Made by a program: the position numbers and the translations under genes. Of a stretch of 64,000 nucleotides of DNA, positions 25,340 to 36,420 are shown piece by piece. The notes under the pieces were generated by a model. That model was given only the letters and a program-made list of their open reading frames with translations. It was not told the DNA's origin and made no database searches. The stretch comes from Wyeomyia smithii. Its lineage: Eukaryota; Arthropoda; Insecta; Diptera; Culicidae. Position 1 is the first letter of the stretch; each line of letters opens with the position of its first letter. The stretch is from contig NC_073696.1 in NCBI RefSeq assembly GCF_029784165.1, positions 171,978,912 through 172,042,911 of the forward strand. The letters are read 5' to 3'.

Positions 25340-25804
25340 CGCCACCTTTGAAAAAAAAAAGGCAAGGCAAGGTAAACAAAATTCAGTTTCCCAATCAAAA
25401 CAAACTTCAAAACATAATTCTCCAAGCCCCGCTGTACCAGCAAATTTTTCCACCACTCCGTTGCATACCCGTTTAACATATGCACAGGTAACAGGTTCGT
25501 TCGAACATTAGTTCACCTAATGTTGGTAGTTCGAAAATGATCGTTAACATGGGGGGTAAACAAAACTGGTAGAAAATAAAAATATACCTGTAACCCCAGA
25601 TAATATTGCTACCGAAAATATTTTTTCTAATGTCAACTGCTTGGGGCCTAATACGACAGGTAAACTTTCTTTTCTGCAACAGGCAATGTTCGATCTTATG
25701 AATGCCATGTTACAGGCAAAATCCATGTTTGAAGCTATTCAAATTGGAACGAATTTTACAATTCAAATTGTTTCTAATTTCCAATTTAACAATGATTTTA
25801 AATA
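25340..25804 (+). pseudogene. Juan-like ORF1 remnant
   Basis: A lysine/glutamine-rich N-terminal remnant (KKKARQGKQNSVSQSKQ) ending RLTYAQVTG lies at 25350-25511. A C-terminal remnant (FLQQAMFDLMNAML ... IQIVSNFQFNNDF) ends at 25804, just before the ORF2 ATG at 25808. The middle, where the Cys/His knuckles should be, is missing, so the ORF1 protein cannot be made. Confidence 0.6.
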
Positions 25805-26736
25805 AAACAATGTACATTTTAAATTGGAATGCTCGCTCATTGAAGGCCAATGAGAATGAGCTTTTTAATCTTTTAACAGTAAATAATGTGCACATTGCAA
25901 TTATTACTGAAACATTTTTGAAACCTAACATCAAATTAAAATATGATCCCAATTACGTGGTTCATAGATATGATAGGATTCAGGGTTCCGGCGGTGGAGT
26001 TGCAATTGTTAATCATCGCCGAATCAAACATCGTGCTCTTCCCCATCTTGAGACGAAAGTTATTGAAACTTTGGGAATTGAAGTTCATACTGAACTTTGG
26101 ATTTTATTTATTGCCGCAGCATAGTTACCATTCCACGCGTTACCATTGCACACGCGACATAAAAATTATTTTAAAGGTGATTTACAAAAACTCACCAGAA
26201 ATCGTTCAAATTTTCTCATAATCAGCGATTTTAACGCTAAACATCGATCATGGAATAAATCTCAAAGTAATTCCGATGGCAAAATTTTATTCAATGATTG
26301 TTCCTCAGGATACTATTCCATTTTGTCTCCTGTGCTAACAGATCAAAGTATGTAGTGAATTAATCACACATGCTGACTTCCAATAACTTTTTTTTTATCA
26401 CATGAATCAGTTTTAAACCCTATGAGCTCTGTTTTTAATTATAACAAGGCTAATTGGGAAATATACAAAACCCATATTGGGAGAAATTTCAATAATGAGC
26501 TTGATTTGCAAAACGAAGTGAATATTGATTCCGCTTTGGAAGCATTAAAATGTGCAATTGTTGATGCCAGGAATTATTCTGCTCCAAAGGCTCAAGTGAA
26601 ATTTGATACACCAATAATTGATGAAAATCTTCAACTTCTAACTCGTTTGAAAAATGTCCGCAGACGTCAATATCAACGTCCTCGCGACCCTGTTTTTAAA
26701 ACTATTTAGAAAGATTTACAGAAATAGATTAAACAT

Positions 26737-27639
26737 TAGGGTGGGGAACCGTTATAAGGAAAAAACGAAACTTGATAGCAGAAAGCCAGAACCAAGTTTT
26801 TTTGTTCTATTTGGGGCCCCAAACAATTCTGAATTTATTGGAAGTCGATTGGTTTTGTCTCCGCTTGGCGCATTGCATTTTAAATTTATATGGAGATTTG
26901 TATGGAAAAACCAATGTTTTTGCATTTTCCATTCTAAAGAGCTCAAAATTGCTCAAACCATAGGTTTCATCACTTCAAATGGTAGGTTTTTTGATGCCTA
27001 ACAACTTGGCCGAAGACACTAAAGAGCTAGGGTGTGCCAAAAAAATACTAGAGCTGTTCAAAGTTGAGTATGTCGAAATGAATGTTGCAAATCATTTTTT
27101 CTGCCAACACTGCCAGTGTACCGGCGTCAGTCAGATTTCCATCAGAAGTAACCTCTGAAACACGTTGTAGATTATATTTACGCCTAGAATATTGACCTAA
27201 ATTTGTTTGCTTGGTCTAGCTGAGTGTATAAACTCGTTACGACAGGTTATTTCTGATGGGAATCCTACTGGCGTCGGTACATTGGTAATGTTGGCAGAAA
27301 ACAAGATTTTATGCATTTAAATCGACATACTAAACTTTGAACAGCTATAGGTCTTCTTAGGGACATTCTAGCTCTTCAGTGTCTTCTGCAAAGTTGTTAG
27401 GCATCTAAAATACTATACTTTAACATAATGTCGTGCATTATAAGAGCATTATTGAGCTCTCTAGAGAGTTAAATGCAAAAAAGTAGGTTTTCCCATATGA
27501 ATTTTCATACAAATTTGAAATGCAATGCGCCAAGCGAAGACAAAACCAATCGACCTCAGGTAAGTTTAGGGTTGATTGGGACCCTAAAAGGAACCAAAAA
27601 AACTTGGTTCTAGAAAATCGATCATTTTTCCCCACTCTA
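26737..27639. mobile_element. hAT-type non-autonomous element (TAGGGTGGGG termini) inside Juan-like ORF2
   Basis: 903 bases starting TAGGGTGGGGA and ending in the complement of TAGAGTGGGGA. It is flanked by the perfect 8-base duplication TTAAACAT at 26729-26736 and 27640-27647. The inverted repeats extend well inward: both ends carry GAACCAAGTTTTTT and TCGATTGGTTTTGTC-like blocks. No transposase is present. It interrupts the host element between the endonuclease and RT. Confidence 0.88.
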
Positions 27640-27971
27640 TTAAACATAGATTTACTCTTCTGAAAAATCAAAATTTTGAGACTAAAGTTGAAAAATTGAA
27701 ACCATATTCAAAACCCTTTTGGAAGCTGTCGAAGATTCTTAAGAAACCTTCAAAGCCTATTCCAGTTTTAAAAGATGGTGAACGTTTTCTTGTATGCAAT
27801 GAACAAAAGGCTCAAAGACTTGCTCAGCAGTTTGAGAGTGTTCGTAACTCAAATTTGAATTTTGTGAGTCCAATTAAAAATGAAGTCACACGTCAATTTG
27901 ACTTAATTTCTTCCCAGAATTTTTTACCTGCAGAAATAATTGAAACTAACTTGAATGAGATTAAATCAATT

Positions 27972-28288
27972 GGGTCCTAAAGCCATACCAGTTTTTATAT
28001 ATCATTTGAAAGAGCTGCGTTTTCTGAGCAAAACGTGATTTTTGAAAAATGTTTATCGTTTTCCTTCGATTTTTAAATGAATAATAAAAAACTGCTCGAA
28101 ATGTCTCAAATGACGGTTCGCTCATGTACGGAAGGACTGTCATTTAAGGCATTTCGAGCAGTTTTTTATTCTTTATTTAAAAATCGAAGGCAACGATAAA
28201 CGTTTTTTGAAAATCACGTTCTGCTCAGAAAATTGTACTCTTTCAGCTGATAAATAAAATCAGAAAACCGTGTTAAACTTTAGGGCCC
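27972..28288. mobile_element. long-hairpin MITE (GGGTCCTAAAG / CTTTAGGGCCC)
   Basis: Arms of about 130 bases face each other around 28105-28140, with the block ATAAAAAACTGCTCGAAATG (28085-28104) mirrored at 28149-28168. The whole element could fold into one near-perfect hairpin. It sits in Juan-like ORF2 and is duplicated in the right palindrome arm at about 39532-39848. No clear target duplication. Confidence 0.75.
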
Positions 28289-28680
28289 CATTATTGAAAA
28301 TTTCAAAAATATGAAAGCACCTGGTGACGATGGAATCTTTAATATATTAATCAAACATCTCCCTGAGAGCACAACGGAATTTTTAATGAAAATTTTCAAT
28401 TGCTGCTTCAAAATTACATATTTTCCCAAATTATGGAAAAATGCAAAAATTACTCCAATTTTAAAACCAGATAAGAATCCAGCTGAAGTTTCAAGTTATC
28501 GACCAATCAGTTTGCTTTCTTCAATAAGTAAACTGTTTGAGAGAATTATTCTTAACAGAATTATCACACATCAACGAAAATTCAATTTTTGCAGATGAAC
28601 AGTTTGGATTTCGTCATGGGTATTCCACTACTCATCAATTGCTCAGAGTTACTAATATGATACGAGCTAACAAATCTGAA

Positions 28681-29175
28681 GGATTTTTTTTTCCTGTATG
28701 GGCTTCCTCACTGCGACCAGAATCGTAGATCTATTGTGAGATATGCCCGGGTGTCTGCTGCATCCCGCACTTCTGTTAGTAGCAATACCTCTATTGAGAA
28801 GTGGCATGCTTATTATTATTGTCCATCAGTGCTTGTGTGTAATGTGCTACTCTTCCTTACACGCTTACTGTTCTACTATACCGATACTCGTTCCTCTTGC
28901 CAAATATCACCAATTATAATTCCCTGGAGAAGTTTCGTCGTGCGTCCTTCTGGCCAGTTTTATTGATAAGAGGGACTTATTTTTTGTTAAGAGGAAGTCG
29001 GGCAAAGGTATTTGTAGATTTCAGCGTAAAGGAAGGGTAACTGGTGAGGAGCCTGAGAATAAACCCATGCTTAAGTTCTTTTTGACATCGAATGGCCTGA
29101 TTCTACTAAGATTCGAACCCATGACCATCCGCTTGACAAAGCGGACTCTGTAACCTTGCGGCTACGCAGCTCCCT
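28681..29175 (-). mobile_element. tRNA-derived SINE in Juan-like ORF2
   Basis: The flanking duplication AATCTGAA lies at 28673-28680 and 29176-29183. On the - strand the element starts at 29175 with a tRNA-like head (CTGCGTAGCCGCAAGGTTAC, then box B GGTTCGAATCTTAG) and ends with an A-run (T-run near 28684-28692). It is about 495 bases, long for a SINE. A second copy of the head is at 57026-57168, and the right palindrome arm has this same insertion at about 38645-39140. Confidence 0.8.
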
Positions 29176-29234
29176 AATCTGAAAATCATTCCACTGGAGC
29201 TGCTCTTTTAGACATAGAAAAAGCATTCGACAGT

Positions 29235-29553
29235 TTACGAACTAATTTCATTTTTGTCATATGACTTACATTTTTTAAGTTTTAGTAAAGCGGGCAATGT
29301 ATGCAGTTTGCGAGGATGCGAAAATGAACGGGAATAGAAGGTGTGACTTTTAGGTTTAGAAAAAATTTTCCCTCGTTCAGACGGGACACGAACCCGCAAT
29401 CTCCGTTGTCTCCGGCAAGGTGTTTTGGCCAATTAAACTACTGGGAAAGGTATAAATAGTTCTAATAGTTTTTCTAAGCCTAAAAGTCACACCTTCTATT
29501 CCCGTTCATTTTCGCATCCTCGCAAACTGCATACATTGCCCGCTTTACTAAAA
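29235..29553 (-). mobile_element. tRNA-like retroposed unit flanked by 75-base inverted repeats
   Basis: The 11-base target duplication CATTCGACAGT lies at 29224-29234 and 29554-29564. Inside, about 29278-29353 and 29480-29553 are inverted copies (AGCGGGCAATGTATGCAG and complement). Between them is a - strand tRNA-like segment with A box TAGTTTAATTGGCC and B box GGTTCGTGTCCC (29380-29450). The long direct repeat suggests insertion by a non-LTR machinery; the inverted arms are unusual for a SINE. Confidence 0.65.
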
Positions 29554-30585
29554 CATTCGACAGTGTTTGGCATAAAGGTTTGATTGCGAAATTGCAAACT
29601 TTTAAATTTACAATTTTCCTAATCAAAATTATGAAAAATTATCTTACTGATCGAACTGTGCAGGTTGTCTATCAGAATTCAAAATCTGATAGATTTCCTG
29701 TCAGAGCAGGTGTGCCTCAAGGTTCTGTCTTGGGCCCAGTCCTGTACAACATATTCACTGCAGATCTTCCTGATTTGCCTCCAGGATGCACAAGCATTTC
29801 CGTAAAAGGAAAAAGTCTTCGTGTCATATGCAGTCGATTGCAGAAAAGTTTAGATATTTTTTCCTCCTACTTGCAAAAATGGAAAATCTCTCCCAATGCT
29901 TCTAAAACTCAAATGATAATTTTTCCCCATAAGACTAGGGCTACTTTCCTCAAGCCTAACATTAATCACGTTGTTAAGATGAATGGGGTTATTTTTAAGT
30001 TGGTCTGACAAGGTTAAGTACTTGGGACTAATTTACGATAAAAAACTTATTTTCAAAGAGCACTTTGAGAGTATACAAGCCAAGTGCATCAAATATACGA
30101 GATGTTTATATCCTCTCATTAACAAGAATTCTAAACTTTGTTTAAAGAACAAACTTTTGATTTACAAACAAATTTTTAGACCAGCAATGCTTTATGCTGT
30201 ACCGATCTGGTTAAGTTGCTGTTCAACAAGGAAGAAAACGCTCCAAAGGATTCAGAATAAAATTCTGAAAATGTTTTTGAAGCGTCCTCCTCGGTTTGGT
30301 ACACTCGAATTACATAGACTTACTGGTGTTGAATCATTAGAAGCTATGTCAAATAAAATTATTAACAATTTTCGACAAAAATCGTTGCAATCCTCAATTG
30401 CTACGATAAGCTCTCTCTATAGCCAATAAGTTAGCAATTAAGTTAGTTGTAAGTTTACTTCCCGTTTTCTGACAAGTAGGTTTAAATCCCTACGAATGAT
30501 AAGTCAAGTAAACAAATCCTAACAATTAAAATTACAAATTTCTAACAGTGTTGAGAAGTCACCATTTGTGATTGGACACACATAC

Positions 30586-32032
30586 ATACACATACAGCGC
30601 TTCTCTGACTGCTCCCCTCCAGGCGATTTTCAATAGATCACTTCAACACCAAGTATTCCCATCGGAATGGAAGATTTCCCATATGCTGCCGGTGCACAAG
30701 AAAGGCGAAAAGTCCGACATCGCTAATTATCGTGGCATAACCTCTTTATCAGCTGGATCAAAATGCTTCGAGATCATCATGAAAGATATGCTATTCAGCT
30801 CTTGTAGGAGTTATATCAGCATTGCTCAACATGGATTCTATCCTAAACGCTCCGTGGACACTAATCTGTGCGAGTTCACATCATTTTGTATCGGTGCAAT
30901 GGATGGTGGAGCTCAGGTTGATGCAGTATACACCGACATCAAAGCCGCATTTGACACCGTTAATCACGACATCCTCCTTGCTAAGCTGCATCGTCTTGGA
31001 ATGTCCGACAATATTTGCAGCTGGCTTCGCTCATACCTGAGCAACAGACAGCTCTTCGTAAAAATTGGATCAACAGTATCTGAAAGCTTGACCCCCTCCT
31101 CTGGCGTGCCTCAAGGAAGCAATCTGGGTCCACTGCTGTTTGTGATATTTTTTAACGACGTGACGATACTTCTTGCGAATGGTGGAGTACTAATCTACGC
31201 TGACGATTTGAAAATCTACCTGATCATACGAAATGAAGCTGATTGCAGAGAACTCCAGAAGCTACTGGATAAATTCGTTCATTGGTGCAAGTCAAACTTC
31301 CTGGTAGTGAGTGTGGCAAAGTGTTACGTGATTTCATATCGACGACTTAAAGGACCTATCCTATACAACTATGTCATCGGTGATCAGATACTCGAACGGG
31401 TTGACGAAGTCAGGGATCTTGGAGTATTGCTTGACTACCAACTCACATTCAAGCTGCATTATTCCGCGATAATCCAAAAAGCCAATCGTCAACTAGGTTT
31501 TGTTCTGAAAATGGCAAGCGACTTTATTGACCCCATCTGCTTACGTGCCCTCTATTGTTCCCTAGTTCGTTCGATACTCGAGTTCGCATCGGTCGTCTGG
31601 TCACCTTATGAAGCTGTGTGGAAATCCAGAATCGAATCTGTTCAGCATAAATTTGTCCGTCGTGCGCTAAGAAGACTTCCATGGCGCAATCCCAACGACC
31701 TGCCCCCTTACGAACATCGATGTGCCCTATTGGGTATAGAGCCACTGGAGTCCCGTCGAAATATAAACCAAGCTGTGTTTGGCGCTAAAATACTGCGCGG
31801 AGAAATCGATAGTGCCTGCTTGCTGGAGCGCATGAGAATTTATGCTCCCGCACGTGTACTGCGTCCACGGCGACTTATTTTGCCAGAACCGAGGAACACC
31901 GTATACGGTGATAACGATCCAGTCAACACAATACGGAGACGTTTTCAAGAAGGCTATCACGTTTCCGACTTTAATGTTTCTTGTGTCAGTTTTAGACAAC
32001 GCTTGCGAACTGTATTTTTAACTTTAGACTAG
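30586..32032 (+). CDS. reverse transcriptase C-terminal two thirds (non-LTR retrotransposon ORF2)
   Basis: An uninterrupted frame of about 480 codons to TAG at 32030-32032. It enters the RT at AIFNRSLQHQVFPSEWK and shows NYRGITSLSAGSKCFE, DIKAAFDTVNHDILL, GVPQGSNLGPLLF, the catalytic IYADDLKIY (31195-31221), and the thumb region to the C-terminus (RNTVYGDNDPVNTIRRRF). The endonuclease and RT start are missing through 5' truncation, so no start codon is assigned. It belongs to the same family as the decayed copy at 5229-6925. The lack of stops agrees with a recent insertion. Confidence 0.82.
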
Positions 32033-32081
32033 TTTTAAAACCATTCATTAAGACCACGATGTCAGATGAAATTTAAATCAA

Positions 32082-32112
<31 letters not shown>
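30586..32112 (+). mobile_element. 5'-truncated non-LTR retrotransposon, young insertion in left arm
   Basis: Present in the left arm and absent from the right arm, where ACACATAC is directly followed by TCATTATT. The possible short target duplication ATAC flanks it. It ends in a tail of (AAAT) repeats at about 32080-32112, a CR1/I/Jockey-like 3' end. Because the empty site is preserved in the other arm, it inserted after the inverted duplication. Confidence 0.85.
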
Positions 32113-33539
32113 ATACTCATTATTTACTAATATTTATCATAAATACTTAAGCTACTAACAAATCCCCTCCCCCCCTTTAAAAAATAGTGAAAGTTTATTG
32201 AATTTCAGCAAAAAAAGTTTAGTGTGTAGGGATGTAAATGAAAATCTGAAACCGGACAAAAGTGAAAAATATGTAAGTTGCCACTGGCAACGGATAGCAG
32301 CAGTTGCAGCGGGTATCAGCTCCGATAGAGGAAAGCCAGCTAATGCAGCAGCACTTACTTCAGTAAAATGCTGCCTCTGTGCGGTAGTGGGCAGCATCAG
32401 TAGTAGATACATAGGCCGATCACTTCCTCCAATGAAAAGTTGACTCATTTTAACGACACACCAACGTTCTGGAAAACTGGCGTTCAAATTACATGAGCTG
32501 GCAAGTCTTCAGTGTTAATCCTTTATAAGGCAGTGGCAACTGTAATTTTCGTTTTTTCTGCTCAATAATTATGAGCTATGATCAGTGATTAGAAATACAC
32601 AATAACATTTTGGTGGATTTTTTTCCCTCGGCTCGTTAAAGAGTTGAATCAGTTTTTCACTGCGTTATCTATCACAAGGAATACCTTATTCGCATTGTCA
32701 GTGATAACATAACGCAAAGATTTGATAATTGAATTATCTTTTCAAAACGATTGGCCATCATATGATTGCTTTCCCAAGCACGGTCGACAGAATTATAGAC
32801 CTTGTAATTTGGAATATGCTATTTGGCCTGTACAAGAGGCAGTTTCAGCCGAAACTGCTCATATTAGTTCTACACAGTGACAACAGCAGTTCTCACTTAG
32901 TAGCAGCAGTTGTAGCCACATAGATGCGATCAACATTATATCCAATATGAAATTAAAAAACAACAATCTTTATAAGGACAACAAATTATTGAAATTTTAA
33001 TATTTTCTTTTTTTCGCGCTAGAATTAAAAGTAAAATGTTATTTTTTCTGCATGCACTATGACTGTTAAAACTTGTTGTATACTGCCGTGATCTCGCAGA
33101 CTGACGTAAGCGCCAAAGTGAGGTTACCACAATAGATCAAACAATGGTCGCAGTGGTTTAGTCTTCTACAAGGAAAAAAAAAATCGCCAAAGTGGTCGAT
33201 TTGTGTTTTTGTGATTAAACGATAGAACAAACCAAATTGGATTTATAGGCGTCGAAATTTGATCAGAAGTGTAAAAAATAGCGTAAGTAATTTACGAAAA
33301 CGCAATGACGTAACCGCCATTTCTAATCCACGTGACGTAAATCCAAGGGTTCCGTACAGATGAAACACATATTAGGAACAATTGTTCCGGAGAACAGCTT
33401 AAAATGATCGAAACGATGCACAAGAGCTAAGAATCGACCCTACCACTTCTGCTCTCTGGAAAACATCCCAGAATTATCGAATACCACTCAAAATGGATAT
33501 TTCCGTAATCGGAATGATGCACAGAAGCCTACAATTGAC
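32113..33539. other. left-arm noncoding repeats
   Basis: No gene seen. Near 32521-32538 is CTTTATAAGGCAGTGGCA, shared with 6938-6956. Near 33075-33110 the block CTCGCAGACTGACGTAAGCG is inverted relative to 33850-33872 (CGCATACGTCAGTCTGCGAG). These two mark an older transposon of about 0.8 kb with inverted ends that contains the RTE-like remnant. Confidence 0.4.
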
Positions 33540-33790
33540 CCAAGAGAGGACCATGTTAACCTCCGACCACGGATTCAGGTTAGCGGTAATGAAATCGAGG
33601 TAGTTGACAAGTGCGTGCACCTAGGCTAACTGGTGATTACCGAGTACGATATTAGCAGAGAAATTCGTCGAGGTCCTATGCCGGAAAATCATGCCTTTTT
33701 TGGACTCCGGAGGACGCATCTTACGTTCGGCAATGTTTTGTGATTATATTAAAGCATTATGTATAGAACATATAGTTGAAATCCGTCCTA
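33540..33790 (+). pseudogene. RTE-like reverse transcriptase remnant in left arm
   Basis: Translation in shifting frames gives IRVSGNEIEVVDKCVHLG, then ITEYDISREIRR and HAFFGLRR, resembling the segment after the catalytic core of RTE-clade RTs (EVVDEFVYLG-like). The mirrored copy lies near 34905-35155. It is too decayed to delimit. Confidence 0.4.
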
Positions 33791-34129
33791 ACACTTATTA
33801 TACAAATGTTTTTGGAAAAAGCTTCGTACTGAAAATTTTACTCGCTGTCGCATACGTCAGTCTGCGAGATTACGGTAGTATAGTGTTCGTTCCATTCCTG
33901 TTCGGTGATGTATGTGCAAACTGAAATTCGGTAGCACTCCAACTCCTATTTTGCACAAAATTTTTAACATATTCAATACAAGTAATGTAACAAACAACCT
34001 TTTGTAGTTCTACGTCAACCTTGCGGTCGCAGCTTTGCATACAGCTCTTGTGATTTTTTTAGAGACATAATTCATTAGAACAGTTATCTAGGCTTCAATA
34101 TTTCTTTATTATCCGTTATTTGATCGGCA

Positions 34130-34340
34130 TTGTACCCGGGTCTCGAGGTACGATGGTGGCCCAACAAGCCAGTCGTCGTGGGTTCAAGTCTCGACTTGGG
34201 AGAGACTGTTAGTGTCAGTAGGATCGTAGCGCTAGCCGCCCAATTGTCCTGTACACTTAAAAGTGGACTGCGAAGTCTGTGTATAATAAACAGAAGGTCG
34301 AGTTCTGAATTTGGATTGTAGCACCAAGGCTTTGCTTTGC
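34130..34340 (+). mobile_element. tRNA-derived SINE, Feilai-like, left-arm copy
   Basis: Pol III promoter-like head with box A near 34152-34165 (GATGGTGGCCCAAC) and box B GGTTCAAGTCTC at 34181-34192. It is followed by a body and a short CTTTG repeat tail at the palindrome centre. Aedes SINEs of the Feilai type have this design; the family name is from recall and less sure than the SINE call. The inverted counterpart is at 34361-34565. Confidence 0.7.
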
Positions 34341-34360
34341 TTCCCTTTGGTACCCGGGTA
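34335..34360. other. 26-base centre of the giant inverted repeat
   Basis: The spacer CTTTGCTTCCCTTTGG... ends in the self-complementary GTACCCGGGTAC. The first bases continue the CTTTG tail of the left-arm SINE. GGTACCCGGG resembles TGTACCCGGG at the SINE's other flank (34128-34137), so it may be that SINE's target duplication. The arms therefore meet right beside a SINE insertion site. Confidence 0.8.
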
Positions 34361-34565
34361 CAAAGCCTTGGTGCTACAATCCAAATTCAGAACTCGACCT
34401 TCTGTTTATTGTACACAGACTTCGCAGTCCACTTTTAAGTGTACAGGACAATTGGGCGGCTAGCGCTACGATCCTACTGACACTAACAGTCTCTCCCAAG
34501 TCGAGACTTGAACCCACGACGACTGGCTTGTTGGGCCACCATCGTACCTCGAGACCCGGGTACAA
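34361..34565 (-). mobile_element. tRNA-derived SINE, right-arm copy
   Basis: Inverted copy of the SINE at 34130-34334, with box B read on the - strand at about 34502-34513. It differs by at least one base (GTGTATAATAAAC versus GTGTACAATAAAC). It arose with the arm duplication rather than by a separate insertion. Confidence 0.7.
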
Positions 34566-36420
34566 TGCCGATCAAATAACGGATAATAAAGAAATATTGA
34601 AGCCTAGATAACTGTTCTAATGAATTATGTCTCTAAAAAAATCACAAGAGCTGTATGCAAAGCTGCGACCGCAAGGTTGACGTAGAACTACAAAAGGTTG
34701 TTTGTTACATTACTTGTATTGAATATGTTAAAAATTTTGTGCAAAATAGGAGTTGGAGTGCTACCGAATTTCAGTTTGCACATACATCACCGAACAGGAA
34801 TGGAACGAACACTGTACTACCGTAATCTCGCAGACTGACGTATGCGACAGCGAGTAAAATTTTCAGTACGAAGCTTTTTCCAAAAACATTTGTATAGTAA
34901 GTGTTAGGACGGATTTCAACTATATGTTCTATACATAATGCTTTAATATAATCACAAAACATTGCCGAACGTAAGATGCGTCCTCCGGAGTCCAAAAAAG
35001 GCATGATTTTCCGGCATAGGACCTCGACGAATTTCTCTGCTAATATCGTACTCGGTAATCACCAGTTAGCCTAGGTGCACGCACTTGTCAACTACCTCGA
35101 TTTCATTACCGCTAACCTGAATCCGTGGTCGGAGGTTAACATGGTCCTCTCTTGGGTCAATAGTAGGCTTCTGTGCATCATTCCGATTACGGAAATATCC
35201 ATTTTGAGTGGTATTCGATAATTCTGGGATGTTTTCCAGAGAGCAGAAGTGGTAGGGTCGATTCTTAGCTCTTGTGCATCGTTTCGATCATTTTAAGCTG
35301 TTCTCCGGAACAATTGTTCCTAATATGTGTTTCATCTGTACGGAACCCTTGGATTTACGTCACGTGGATTAGAAATGGCGGTTACGTCATTGCGTTTTCG
35401 TAAATTACTTACGCTATTTTTTACACTTCTGATCAAATTTCGACGCCTATAAATCCAATTTGGTTTGTTCTATCGTTTAATCACAAAAACACAAATCGAC
35501 CACTTTGGCGATTTTTTTTTTTCCTTGTAGAAGACTAAACCACTGCGACCATTGTTTGATCTATTGTGGTAACCTCACTTTGGCGCTTACGTCAGTCTGC
35601 GAGATCACGGCAGTATACAACAAGTTTTAACAGTCATAGTGCATGCAGAAAAAATAACATTTTACTTTTAATTCTAGCGCGAAAAAAAGAAAATATTAAA
35701 ATTTCAATAATTTGTTGTCCTTATAAAGATTGTTGTTTTTTAATTTCATATTGGATATAATGTTGATCGCATCTATGTGGCTACAACTGCTGCTACTAAG
35801 TGAGAACTGCTGTTGTCACTGTGTAGAACTAATATGAGCAGTTTCGGCTGAAACTGCCTCTTGTACAGGCCAAATAGCATATTCCAAATTACAAGGTCTA
35901 TAATTCTGTCGACCGTGCTTGGGAAAGCAATCATATGATGGCCAATCGTTTTGAAAAGATAATTCAATTATCAAATCTTTGCGTTATGTTATCACTGACA
36001 ATGCGAATAAGGTATTCCTTGTGATAGATAACGCAGTGAAAAACTGATTCAACTCTTTAACGAGCCGAGGGAAAAAAATCCACCAAAATGTTATTGTGTA
36101 TTTCTAATCACTGATCATAGCTCATAATTATTGAGCAGAAAAAACGAAAATTACAGTTGCCACTGCCTTATAAAGGATTAACACTGAAGACTTGCCAGCT
36201 CATGTAATTTGAACGCCAGTTTTCCAGAACGTTGGTGTGTCGTTAAAATGAGTCAACTTTTCATTGGAGGAAGTGATCGGCCTATGTATCTACTACTGAT
36301 GCTGCCCACTACCGCACAGAGGCAGCATTTTACTGAAGTAAGTGCTGCTGCATTAGCTGGCTTTCCTCTATCGGAGCTGATACCCGCTGCAACTGCTGCT
36401 ATCCGTTGCCAGTGGCAACT

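Larger units (their letters stand above)
25808..30429 (+). pseudogene. Juan-like ORF2 (endonuclease-reverse transcriptase), dead copy
   Basis: Endonuclease pieces: MYILNWNARSLKANENEL, ITETFLKP, FLIISDFNAKHRSWN. RT pieces: KAPGDDGIFNILIKHLP, SSYRPISLLSSISKLFERII, EQFGFRHGYSTTHQLL, VPQGSVLGPVLYNIF. The region around PPGCTSISVKGKS lacks the FADD catalytic box that RTs have at this place, so residues have been deleted. The C-terminal domain reads 29983-30429 after a frameshift. It also has frameshifts in the endonuclease (near 26120) and four insertions. It cannot encode an active enzyme. Confidence 0.8.
25020..30575 (+). mobile_element. Juan-like Jockey-clade non-LTR retrotransposon, heavily interrupted
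   Basis: A GC-rich 5' leader starts about 25020 (GTGTGCGGCCGCCTCCCAG). It is followed by an ORF1 remnant (about 25340-25800), ORF2 (25808-30429) and a short 3' untranslated region up to about 30575. The element has been split by a hAT-type MITE (26737-27639), a hairpin MITE (27972-28288) and two SINE-like insertions (28681-29175, 29235-29553). Everything from 27928 onward is also present, inverted, in 34361-39892. The family is judged by ORF2 motifs such as LLIYKQIFRPAMLYAVPIW. Confidence 0.75.
27928..34334 (+). repeat. left arm of giant inverted repeat
   Basis: From CTGCAG at 27928 to TTTG at 34334 this sequence recurs inverted at 34361-39892 with only scattered substitutions (for example 30291 C versus T; the short ORF ends differ by single residues). 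It contains the 3' half of the Juan-like element with its MITE and SINEs, a decayed RTE-like fragment, and a SINE ending at the centre. The left arm alone carries the 1.5 kb non-LTR insertion 30586-32112. Confidence 0.92.

Noticed and set aside
28681..29175. tRNA-like sequence with A and B boxes as a tRNA gene
   Set aside because: No full cloverleaf with paired acceptor stem; flanked by a target duplication and A-run, with other copies at 57026 and 38645, so it is a SINE head. The same applies to 29380-29450 and 34150-34200.
33691..33924. Mirrored small ORFs in both arms as a duplicated gene
   Set aside because: Identical only because the arms are identical; part of it is a decayed RTE-like RT with frame breaks, and the rest has no coding signature.
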